This document shows positions 9,530 to 21,500 of a DNA stretch of 64,000 bases, in pieces (position 1 is the first letter of the stretch; every line of letters begins with the position of its first letter). The position numbers and the translations under genes were made by a program. The notes under the pieces were generated by a model, which saw only the letters and a program-made list of their open reading frames with translations, was not told the origin of the DNA and made no database searches. Origin of the DNA: Salminus brasiliensis (lineage: Eukaryota; Chordata; Actinopteri; Characiformes; Bryconidae); contig NC_132892.1 of the NCBI RefSeq assembly GCF_030463535.1, positions 31,164,436-31,228,435 of the forward strand, read 5' to 3'.

Positions 9530-12110
9530 GTGTTGCAGGAACACCTACTCTGTTAAAGGGACGTCTACAGTGTTGAAGGGACATTTACAGTTATGAAGGG
9601 ACACATATAGTGTTGATGGGACACCTACTCTGTTCAAGGGACACCTACAGTGTTTATGGGACATCTACATTGTTAAAGGAACACATACAGTCTTGATGGG
9701 ACATCTATAGTATTAAAGGGACATCTACAGTTATGAAGGGACACCTATAGTGTTGATGGGACACCTATAGTATTAAAGGAACACCTACAGTATTGAAGGG
9801 ACAACTACGGTGTTGAAGGGACATCTACCATTATGAAGGGACACCTATAGTGTTGATGGGGCACCTATAGTATGAAAGGAACACCTACAGTGTTAAAGAG
9901 ACACCTACAGTGTTGAAGAGACATCTACAGTTATGATGGTACACCTACAGTGTTAAAAGAACATCTAGTATTGAAGGGACACCTACTGTGTTAAAGGACA
10001 GTGTTGAAGGGACATCTACAGTGTTGAAGGAATACCTACAGTGTTAAAGGACAGTGTTGAAGTGACACCAACAGTGTTGAAGGGACACCTACAGTGTTAA
10101 AAGAACATCTAGTGTTGAAATGGACACCTACTGTGTTAAAGGACAGTGTTGAAGGGACATCTACAGTGTTGAAGGAATACCTATAGTGTTATAGGACAGT
10201 GTTGAAGGGACACCTACTGTGTTAAAAGACACCTACAGTGTTAAAGGGCAGTGTTGAAGGGACACCTACAGTGTTGAAGGGACACCTACAGTTTTAAAGG
10301 GATACCTACAGTATTAAAGGACAGTGTTGAAGGAACACCTACAGTGTTGAAGGGACACCTACAGTGTTAAAGGACAGTGTTGAAGGGACACCTACAGTGT
10401 TGAAGGGACACCTACAGTGTTAAAGGACAGTGTTGAAGTGACACCTACAGTGTTGAAGGGACACCTACAGTGTTAAAGGACAGTGTTGAAGGGACACCTA
10501 CAGTGTTAAAGGACAGTGTTGAAAGGACACCTACAGTGTTAAAGGGACACCTACAGTGTTAAAGGACAGTGTTGAAAGGACACCTACAGTGTTAAAGGGA
10601 CACCTACAGTGTTAAAGGACAGTGTTGAAAGGACACCTACAGTGTTAAAGGACAGTGTTGAAAGGACACCTACAGTGTTAAAGGACAGTGTTGAAAGGAC
10701 ACCTACAGTGTTAAAGGACAGTGTTAAAGGGACACCTACAGTGTTAAAGGACAGTGTTGAAAGGACACCTACAGTGTTAAAGGGACACCTACAGTGTTAA
10801 AGGACAGTGTTGAAAGGACACCTACAGTGTTAAAGGACAGTGTTAAAGGGACACCTACAGTGTTAAAGGACAGTGTTGAAAGGACACCTACAGTGTTAAA
10901 GGGACACCTACAGTGTTAAAGGACAGTGTTGAAAGGACACCTACAGTGTTAAAGGACAGTGTTAAAGGGACACCTACAGTGTTAAAGGACAGTGTTGAAA
11001 GGACACCTACAGTGTTAAAGGGACACCTACAGTGTTAAAGGACAGTGTTGAAAGGACACCTACAGTGTTAAAGGACAGTGTTAAAGGGACACCTACAGTG
11101 TTAAAGGACAGTGTTGAAAGGACACCTACAGTGTTAAAGGGACACCTACAGTGTTAAAGGACAGTGTTGAAAGGACACCTACAGTGTTAAAGGACAGTGT
11201 TAAAGGGACACCTACAGTGTTAAAGGACAGTGTTAAAGGGACACCTACAGTGTTAAAGGACAGTGTTTAAAGGACACCTACAGTGTTAAAGGACAGTGTT
11301 GAAAGGACACCTACAGTGTTGAAGGGACACCTACAGTGTTGAAGGGACACCTACAGTGTTGAAGGACAGTGTTGAAGTGACACCTACAGTGTTGAAGGGA
11401 CACCTACAGTGTTAAAGGACAGTGTTGAAGGGACACCTACAGTGTTAAAGGACAGTGTTGAAAGGACACCTACAGTGTTAAAGGGACACCTACAGTGTTA
11501 AAGGACAGTGTTGAAAGGACACCTACAGTGTTAAAGGGACACCTACAGTGTTAAAGGACAGTGTTGAAAGGACACCTACAGTGTTAAAGGACAGTGTTGA
11601 AAGGACACCTACAGTGTTAAAGGACAGTGTTGAAAGGACACCTACAGTGTTAAAGGACAGTGTTGAAAGGACACCTACAGTGTTAAAGGGACACCTACAG
11701 TGTTAAAGGACAGTGTTGAAAGGACACCTACAGTGTTAAAGGACAGTGTTAAAGGGACACCTACAGTGTTAAAGGACAGTGTTGAAAGGACACCTACAGT
11801 GTTAAAGGGACACCTACAGTGTTAAAGGACAGTGTTGAAAGGACACCTACAGTGTTAAAGGACAGTGTTAAAGGGACACCTACAGTGTTAAAGGACAGTG
11901 TTGAAAGGACACCTACAGTGTTAAAGGGACACCTACAGTGTTAAAGGACAGTGTTAAAGGGACACCTACAGTGTTAAAGGACAGTGTTTAAAGGACACCT
12001 ACAGTGTTAAAGGACAGTGTTGAAAGGACACCTACAGTGTTGAAGGGACACCTACAGTGTTGAAGGACAGTGTTGAAGGGACACCTACAGTGTTAAAGGG
12101 ACATATAGCT
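9530..12110. repeat. 2.5-kb minisatellite between divergent promoters
   Basis: The left part (9530-10300) is a diverged array of about 20-bp units around ACACCTACAGTGTTGAAGGG. The right part (10300-12110) is homogenised into alternating 20-bp (GACACCTACAGTGTTAAAGG) and 13-bp (ACAGTGTTGAAAG) modules, giving 33-bp and larger higher-order units. It fills the space between the zmat4-like promoter and the zfyve27 promoter. Confidence 0.93.
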
Positions 12111-12384
12111 ATAGTGTGGAGGGTGTTAATGGTACACATTTCAGGACCGTCTCTGGAAGACATCTGGACAGGCACTCAACCCCAGTTCATTAAATTCAGT
12201 GACGGACTCCAGCGACACCTACCGGCCGACTGTGAGCGTGTCTCTGCCGCTTTGCCTGGAAGGAGATGACATAAATCATTGCAGGCGTCTCTCTCAAAAA
12301 CATCCACATTTAATATTAAACACGAAAAAACATCAAAAACTAAAATAAATCAAAAGAAAACAGACAGAGGGATCAAAACGACTC

Positions 12385-12642
12385 CATCGGTGTTTAACTC
12401 CACGCCCTGCGCGCGCTCTGATGCGGCTCTCGGCGATCTGCTCGTCGGCCTGCGTGCTACGGAAGGAGCTCGGAGCAGCGGCTTAGCGACAGTTTCTACA
12501 GTTTAACTCTAATTTCAGTTCGATTTTAGTGGATTAATTTAATAATTACAACTCTGCAGAAGAGGCAGACCCGCCTGGATGGAGCCGGGCGTGTTAGGAG
12601 CTCAGTAGAGGCCGTGTTGAGCAGAATTAGCTGCAGTTTCAG
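12385..12642 (+). promoter_or_regulatory. zfyve27: zfyve27 CpG-rich promoter and non-coding first exon
   Basis: A CpG-rich block (about 12395-12490) precedes a transcribed-looking stretch that ends TTTCAG|GTGAGT with the donor at 12643. No ATG of the protrudin frame is present, so this is read as a 5' UTR exon joined to the exon starting at 13722. The exact transcription start cannot be fixed; no clear TATA box is seen. Confidence 0.6.
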
Positions 12643-13199
12643 GTGAGTCAGGAGGGACAGGGAAGGTCGCTGTTGTTTACTCTTCATTAATGTCCATTAT
12701 AAAGTTGTTTATCTGCCTTTTCTGAGATTCCTATGTTATTAATGAGGGCTTATTATTTTAACTGTTTAATGAGAGGTGATGTCATTAGTCTTGGTGTCCT
12801 CCTGGCAGTGAAGGGGGGCATGGGGGGAGGTTTAGAGAAGCTGTTCTGGGTTATTAGTGAATTACAGAGGAGATTCAGTGCATTTGACTGTATTTAGATA
12901 TTAATATTGAAATATTTTAATATACATATACTAGAAGTCATTTATATAATTCAATTGATTTGACAATACATTTTCTGACTCTTGAGCAAAAATCATTCAT
13001 AAATGACATAATAATAATAAACATTAATCCATAATTATGATGCTTATCATTTCTGTATCCACGTGTTGTCCGGTCCTGAGCACAAATCATGAGACGTCCA
13101 AATCGGTCAAACTGCAGAGTGAAAATGTTAAAATGCCTAATCAGTGTAATCTTTTGACAAGACACATTGGACACAGATTGGAATTTGGCTTCAGTGCAG

Positions 13200-13207
<8 letters not shown>

Positions 13208-13238
<31 letters not shown>
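13208..13238. repeat. (AC)n microsatellite
   Basis: CA run in zfyve27 intron 1, immediately before a SINE-like element. Confidence 0.95.
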
Positions 13239-13239
<1 letters not shown>

Positions 13240-13254
13240 AGTGAAACACACACA

Positions 13255-13430
13255 CACTCAGTGGACAATGAGCACACGTGCCCGGAGCGGTGGGCAGCCA
13301 TTGCAGAGAGGGTGAAGGGCCTTGCTCAAGGGCCCAACAGTGGCAGCTTTGCTGAGCCCGGGTATCGAACCCACAACCCTGTCTTTAATAGCCCGGAGCT
13401 CGAACCGCTGAGCCACCCCCCCCACCCCCC
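13255..13430 (+). mobile_element. SINE-like fragment
   Basis: Carries CCTTGCTCAAGGGCCCAACA, GTATCGAACCCACAACCCT and CTGAGCCACC, a block common in fish genomes and recalled as a SINE-type or tRNA-like module with a GGTATCGAACC B-box-like motif. Decayed relatives are seen at 52975-53110 and 61545-61670. Confidence 0.55.
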
Positions 13431-13721
13431 CATTAGACTGTAGATTTAATAGTAATCAGACATATTTCTGTAATTTCAATAATGACAACATGCAAAACGT
13501 CTAAATTAGACGTTTGCATTTACATGTAAATATTTAATTACATGTGTTGTGAATAAACAGGTTCTGTGGCATCTCTTCTTATCATACTCAATTGACCTGA
13601 ACTCACCTATGTAGAGCATTAAAGAACTTTACAGTAAGAAATACATGCTAATGGAGAGACTTATTATTATTATTATTATTATTATTTATTTTTATATCTA
13701 TATTTTTTTACTGTCCTCCAG

Positions 13722-13959
13722 GGCAAACTGAAACTGTCCCGTCGCTGAGGATGCAGGAGGTTGTGCAGGGCAGTGGGGATCGGGCAGATGTGGCCCAGTC
13801 TCCCGTGAAAGACACCCAGTCTTTGGACTCCAGCTCCGAGCTGGGAGGCCCCCGAGCGCTGACTTTTGACCTCCTCGACATGGTGGTCTCCTACAAACGG
13901 ATGGCCATTTTTCTAGAGCCGGTGATGGACGCGCTGGAGGTGTTGCGATACCTGCTTGG
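13722..13959 (+). CDS. zfyve27: zfyve27 exon 2 (start codon, N-terminus)
   Basis: Acceptor CCTCCAG before 13722, 29 bases of leader, ATG at 13751. Encodes residues 1-69 and two bases of G70, including TFDLLDMVVSYKRM and LEPVMDALEVLRYLLG, conserved in protrudin. Donor GTCAGT; a T16 tract follows 20 bases into the intron. Confidence 0.93.
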
Positions 13960-14102
13960 GTCAGTAGCCTGTCTGTATGGCCTTTTTTTTTTTTTTTGGA
14001 GTCTTGGAACACTGACCTCATTGACCCATATTATTATTATTATTATGCATTTATGATGACTGAATAGAGAGCTAATGTTGTTATGCTGTAGTTAGCACTA
14101 AG

Positions 14103-14157
<55 letters not shown>

Positions 14158-15760
14158 GGAGGATACCTCTCTGTTCTCTGCTCTGTTGCATCCTCCTGAA
14201 CATCCTCTTCATCACCCTGAGTGAAGGTAAGTAGCTGTTGTGTTTATAGTGCTTAGATGTTCAGTTTTCGTTGATGTAGCTTCATCAATATCAATTCTAT
14301 TGTTCTATGAATGATTATGGACAGCTAATTAATAAATATAAATTAATAAATAAATTATTATTATTATTAATAAATAATAGTAAAAATTAAGCATCTCTCT
14401 ATCTTTCTCTCTCTCTAGTGGCTTGGTTCTCCCTGTTCATGTTGGTGGTGTCTGTCCCGGCTGTGCTGGGGTACCTTGGCGACCGTTGCCAGGGTGTTGC
14501 CAGTGATACGGCCGTGCAGAAGAAGAAGCATTACGCCGTTCAGCGCAGAGAACTGCAGACCGTCCACATAAGCCGGCAGGAGGCCATGCTGGAGGTCAAG
14601 GGCCTGTGAGTGGAACGTGAAGTCAGGCTTTGGTCAGATTTGGACGTCACACGTTTCTGAAAGATATGTCTGACCCGGCTCTGCTTGGGTTCAGGTTTCA
14701 CATCAGGGATTCTCTCCGCCTGTCTCCCACCTTTAACACCACACTGATGCACCTACACCCACTTCAGTTCAGGGACTGATGGGATCATTGACTCTGAACT
14801 GTCACACTTCAGTCTTCAGTATTACAGTGCTGTGGGTGCAGCTACCCAGAATCCTTTACTGAAAAATAAGAAGCTTATTTTCCATCAGTTCCCTCATACT
14901 AAATTCTGACCACGGTGGGAGTCCTAATGTTGGCTATATTGAGCCCTGAAATGGACATCTTGGTGGGCTCAGAGCTAACGGTCATATGTCAAAGACAAGA
15001 CATGTTAGAGACATGTGATACCAGAGAATAATAGGAGTTGTAATTCATTATGGTGGGTGTGTGGGTGTGTGTGTGTTGCAGACTGAAGCGACTGGACGAG
15101 CTCCTGACCCAGGCATGTGTGTATGCTGAATCTGTGTACAAGATCTTATACTGGGAGAGTCATGCGACTTCTTCTGTGTGAGTAACACACATGCACACAC
15201 ACATACAAACTTAACATCAAAGACTTGGTCAAACATATATATTTATATGATATATAAAACCTTTTATATACACATTAAATGGACAAAAGTATTGGGACAC
15301 CTACTCAACTTTCTTCTGAAATCAAGGGTATTAAAAAGAGTTTTTCCAGCTTTTGTTGGAGTAACTGTTTGGAGCATTGCTGTGAGGATTTGATTGCATC
15401 CCAACTTATCCTAAACGTTTCAGATGGAGCACCATCCACCATCCCAGTTCTTCCACTGCTCGACAGTTCAATGCTGGGGGGCTTTATACCCCTCTAGCCC
15501 ACGCCTGACATTAGGCAGCATGGTGCCAATAGGTTTATGATGTTGATCTGCTCCAGAGAGTCCTATTCCATTGTCAGTACTTGTTCTCTACAGGGACTAG
15601 ACTAGCTGTAGGTGTGTGTGTACATTTGCACATCTGTGTCAGCAATGGCAAACTTAAAGTAGCTAAATGCATTATTTAGAAGGGCTGTCTACAAACATTT
15701 GGACAGAGTGTATATTAGCTTGTGGTTAGTGCAATAATTCAAATAGAATTATGAAATTAT

Positions 15761-15805
<45 letters not shown>

Positions 15806-17957
15806 GGTTTTACGGTTTTCTGCTGATGATGGTGTGTATGCTGTACACCGCACCTGTGGGCTGGAGCCTATCTCTGATCAACAGCGCCCTCTTCCTGTGG
15901 AACCGAGACTTCTGCAGAGGTCAGTCTACACACCCTCTTTAGAAACAATAAACAGTCATTTAAGAGTGGGAGTGTCTAAAGCGTAAGTCCCGCCCCTTTT
16001 TCCTGCTCATTTTTTTAGGGCTTTACTCAGCCAAGGTTTTCCTGAGACAGGTGGAAAATCCCTCACATCTCTTGCGTTACTATAGTAACGACAACACATC
16101 CGTCCAGTTTAGACTGTAATCACAGAAATAGGAATCAGGGAAATGGGAACAAACATACCAACAAACAACACCTCAAAACTCTTAAATAGAAAAGGCGGTT
16201 CTCTGAAGAACCACAACAACTCAAAGAATCATTTGGACGCTTAAAAGGTTCTTCACATCGGTGGAATTTCTTTTAGACAGCACCAGAAGGTTCCAGTATC
16301 GGTCAGGTTGTCAAAGAAGCCTTTTTTCAGAACTATATAGAAGCCCTACTGGTTATTGAGAGACTGCTGTTCCCAGGAAAGACAGTAAATGAGAGACACA
16401 TAGAGGAGAGTGAGGGACGTCCCGGCAGGGGTGTTACACTCTAATGCACTCACTCATCACTCTCCTCATTGATCTCGCACAGATTGACATACTGTGGACT
16501 CCCCCCTCCCCCCCCCCTCTCCCTGCAGTTGTGCTGCAGCTGAAGCGGGTTTTACACTCGTCTCCATCACAGCCTGCAGAGGGAGACACTGAGAAGAGTG
16601 AAACAGAACCGGGCAACTTACCGGACCGGACCCCCACACCCACCAGTCTGGAGGTGAGAGAGAAAACAAGGACAACAATGGAGGGAGAGAGAGGGGACAT
16701 GGGAAATTGAGCATGAGGACAAGGGTAAAGTAAAGTAGAGATGGAGAAAGAGGACAACATGATAGCAAGAGAGGAGACAAGGAAAGAGAAAGAAAGAGAG
16801 TGTGATCAAGTACAAATTGAAGGGGACAGAAAGGGGGACAAATTAAAGAGACAGAAGACATAGAGAAATGAGGGCGGGAGGAGACGAGAGAGAAAGGGGA
16901 CAAGGAATGAGAGAGACAGGTGGGGGGAAGGGAGAGGACAAATTAAAGAGACAGAAGACAGGAAAGTGAGGGAGGGCAGAGGGGAAAAAGGACAAAGGAA
17001 AGAGAAGATAAAAGGGAGCAAATGGGCAAAGAGGAAAGAGAAGGAGACAGAGGTTAGAGAGGACAAAGGAAACAGAAAGGGACAATGAAAAGAGAGAGGA
17101 CAAAGGAAAGGGAGACAAAATTAAAGAGACAGAAGACAGGAAAGTGAGGGAGGGCAGAGGGGAAAAAGAGGACAAAGGAAAGAGAAGATAAAAGGGTTGC
17201 TCCCTTTTATCTTCTCTTTCCTTTGTCCTCTTTTGGCCAAAGAGGAAAGAGAAGGACACAGAGGTTAGAGAGGACAAATGAAACAGAAAGGGACAATGAA
17301 AAGAGAGAGGACAAAGAAAAGCAAAGGAGAGCGTGGGAAGAAAGAAGGGACACTAGAGAGAGAGAGTGATCGAGTGGTGAGTTCTGTCTCTTTGCAGGAT
17401 CTCTCACCTGGAAGTGTTGAAGAGGCGGAGGAGGCGGAGCCTGATGACGAGTTTAAAGATGCCATAGAGGTACACCTGCCCCTCCCCCTTCTCTCTCTTT
17501 CCCTCTTTTCCTCTCTCTCCCCATCTCTCTCTCTCTCTCTCTCTCTCTCTTATGTGCTGTGTCTGACTTGTTCTCCTATCTCTGCTGTCTGCCTGCGTAA
17601 GGAAAACCAGCTGGCCCTGCAGGTGAGTAGCTCCCTCTAGAGGATTGGAGGAGCACTTCAACCTCGAGTGTAAACCTCCCAGTGTTCTAGATAGGTTTTA
17701 ATGTTTTTAATATAATAACAATGAGATATAAGAAATAATCGAGACGCTGAGTTTCCCAAAAGCATCGTAGCACATAGCTGATTCTCACAGGGTTAAGCGA
17801 GCATCACATTGAATACTTTCACTTTCTCTCTCTCTCTGCCTGTTAAGAGGATCCTAAAATAAAGAAGCTTTGGGGAAACTGGGCCCTGATTTGTAGCGAC
17901 TTCAGTCACTAATAGCAGCCACTAACTCCCATCCTGCCTAGGTCATAGCTTAGCATG

Positions 17958-17994
<37 letters not shown>

Positions 17995-18495
17995 ATGTAA
18001 AATAATGCATTCTTCTAAGCTGGAGAAGCTACAAAAACAGATTGCTTCTTTGATTTGATGAGAACCAGCTTCTTTATCTCCACCTATTCAGCCTACCACA
18101 GTTTAGCCACGCCCACTCACACGGCAGTCCTCAGGAGTGGTTCAGCTCTGGGTGCTTTTTGAATGAGGCACAGTGACAGGGCAACCAATCAGAATAGAGC
18201 CGTGCTAAAGGTCCACCTCCAGACCCTCTGATACTACCTTTCAGTCTCTGAAGGACTCTGATTAATTGATCAGTTGATAAATTAATCCATACTAACTATC
18301 CAGTACTTATAGTAGTAACAGCACTAGGTTAAGTGTGTGTGTGTGTGTGTGTGTGTAGTTAAGTAGCTCACCTCTTTGCTTTGCTCTCAAATGAATCACA
18401 GCTGGCTTTTGTGGTGAGTAGCTGCTGGTTCAGTCTGATTTGATAATCTTTTCCATTCATGTAAATGACGATACGAAAATCTGCACTCTTGCATG

Positions 18496-18549
<54 letters not shown>

Positions 18550-21500
18550 CCTGCACGTAAGTATTCTACCTATTCTGAGCATGTGCACCAAGTTGCAGAG
18601 AATGATGATGAGTGATCTTGGTGAGTGAAATCTGGTCTAAATATCTGATATTTATTTGAATGCTGTTGATCCAAAAATCTGCTGAATTTTAAATATTATT
18701 CTATAATATTCTAGATTTAAGATCATTTCACTTACTGAAGTGTGTTGTTTGCAGTGTGTGAGTGTGTGTACTGCATCTGTGAATGGGTGTCCATGTTTAA
18801 AGTTGTTATTCAACTCACGGAGGCACTTCTCATTTGTGTGCATGAGTGTTGTTTGTGTGTATTTATTTTTTAGAATTGTTTATTTTGTGTGGATTATTTT
18901 GTAATAGGAAATATTACAAAATATGTATTTTAAAAAATCATAATGTTCAGTCATTTTAAACGTGATTTAGATATTTATGTATATATTATTTCATTTTATT
19001 TATTTATTATTATTTTTAAGACATTTGCATTTCCCCTTTAAGTGGTTTATATAATTGACATGTCCTTGCCCCACCCACAAATGCATTGTTACATTGTTTA
19101 ATAGCAACTGTTGCTACATTAGACAAGCTTTACAGATCTCTGACCCGAATCCCATTCAACACATTTTTTTGGGTTTTTTGTATTCAAATATGCCAAGAAA
19201 AATAGTATATTTAATTTAATTGGTATTTATTTATTTATTTTTGGTGTGTAAACAGAGTGAGTGGTTGTTTTGTAATTGTTTTTTAATCTGCTTAGTTTCG
19301 ATTAGCTACGTTAGCACAGTCCAGTTTCCCATTAGTCTCAATAGACTTTTTGCTGACGTTCTGTAAAGCATGTCTTAACCCAGCTGCAGTATTTGTGGGC
19401 GGGGCAAGGACAAGTCAGTTCCATATGTAAACGCCCCCCCCCCCCCCCCCCTTTTTGAATATAGGTGTTGCCTGCAGTAATCGGGCTGACCAAAGCCCTG
19501 TGGAGACGCATAGCTCATAAGGTGCCCCTCCCACTCCGTCAGTCATCTGTTCCGGGTGTTCTAACTAAGCCTCTTCCAAGCCTTTCCCTCGTTTTATTGG
19601 CTAAAACTCACAATGATGTCACAATGGTGGTGGCTTGGTAACCCAGGAATACCGGGCTCTAATTGGTCCCCATGTTCCACCTCTTTGGTGTAGAGTTCAT
19701 TGCGAGAGCTACGATGTTACATGGGTTGTGTGAAGAAAACTGAGAAAATCATAACGGGCGGTGCCATATTTAGTGGGCTAAAAGCTTCTTTTAAAGGAAT
19801 ACTCCAGCAAGTTTCAACACAGCCTCCATGCGCTGTAGAGGTGGGCAATATGGCGGTACTAATGAGCGGTATGCTCTTCTGGACGTGTTGTGGATATTGT
19901 CAACACTGGCCAATTGTTTCCTGTTTGATTGGACGCCGGGCAGCAAATTCTGAATGAAAACAGCTGGCTGATGTGCATTGATTTAGACATGTTGTTAGCA
20001 CCGTAGCACCATGCTAATTCCTTAACTTCTCAGCATTAACCTAAAAAAGCAAACTTTAGACACCAAATATGACAATCAGCCAAGACAGGTTTAGGGCCTG
20101 GAGTTTGCTTCGTTAGTTTTACACTGGTGCTACAAGGCTAACGTAGCTAAGAAGTAATGGAAGATTAGCATCCAGCTAGCCTTATATTAACTGCAACTGC
20201 GAGGATGTCGGCTACATGAGCCAGGGTCAAAATGCCTTAATAAAATAAAGTCCCTGTAGAGAAGAAGTACTGCCAATAGATTAGGAGCACTCTCTGGAGC
20301 AGATAATAAACATCATGACCCCATGGCACCATGCTATAGAGGGGTATAAATAAAGCCCCCCAGTATTGAGAAGCTGTGGAGCAGTGGAAGAACTACTGTG
20401 ATCTCTGGAATGATGGATGGTGGAGCTCCATCCAGTACTTGGTGGGGTGGTGATCATCATCAACCAACATCCTGACCTCACTAACGCTCTTGTTGCTGAA
20501 TGATCAATCAAATCCTCACAGCAATGCTACTCCTAAATGAGGTAGAAAGCCTTCTTCCTTGGACAGTAGAGACTGCTCCTCCAACAAAAGCAACTCTGAT
20601 GATTATTATTACAGTATAATAAATAAGCAGGTGTCCCAATACTTTTGTCCATATAAGACAGGCATTGTTTTATTGTGGAAATGTCTATAACAACTATGAA
20701 TATAATATTGGTGCCATATCGCCCACCCCTAACATTTGGTGTCAGGGGAAAGTTGAGGGGGTCGTTCTCTGCACAGCACAGATATAAAATCAGAGATAAT
20801 GTTGAAAGATGAATATTCCTTTAAGTTTTTACAGTTTATATTAATTTAAACAGCTAATACAGACATCGCCCGCTACATATGGTGCCTGTAACACAAACGC
20901 TAACATCCGAAATTGATCTCTCAGTTAGAGGAACCTCCACACTGCCTTGGCTTGAGCTTTTCAGTTTGGTGCAGTTGCGCTGTAATGGCGGCAAGGCTGG
21001 ATGTTCGCAATATTACTTTAATAAATTCAAATATACATAATTTTCCTCCCTCACTTCAATGCAGTCGGTCATTAAAATCATATTTGGTTTCTGAAGTTTT
21101 GAAGCTTCTTTCGTTTTACACTGATGCTACAAAGCTAATGTAGCTAATGCATGAGCTGAGGTTGTTGTTAGCAACATTAGCTTCTCAACTAAAGAAGCAA
21201 ACTTTAGACACCAAATTTAACCAAACGGCGTCTGAAAGTAGCTTCTTTAGTTTTACACTTGAGCTAAACCGCATGATTGATTAAAGTATGCTAATTCATT
21301 GGTTGTTAGCTACATTAGCTTAATAGGTCCAGCACAAAACTAAAGAAGCAAACTTCAGACCTAATATGACCAACACAGGCTAACATCAGCCAAGGCTAAT
21401 GTTGCTAACATGCAATAGAAGCTCATACCTCACCAATGATGCTAACTGTATGATTGAGGTGTGCTAATTACATTAGCTCTTAGCTAAATTAGCTTCAAAC

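Noticed and set aside
9530-12110. CRISPR-like regular repeats
   Set aside because: The units are direct head-to-tail minisatellites with no unique spacers, in a vertebrate genome.
13311-13385. Possible tRNA gene
   Set aside because: Only a B-box-like GGTATCGAACC is seen; there is no A box or cloverleaf. It fits a SINE-like fragment better.
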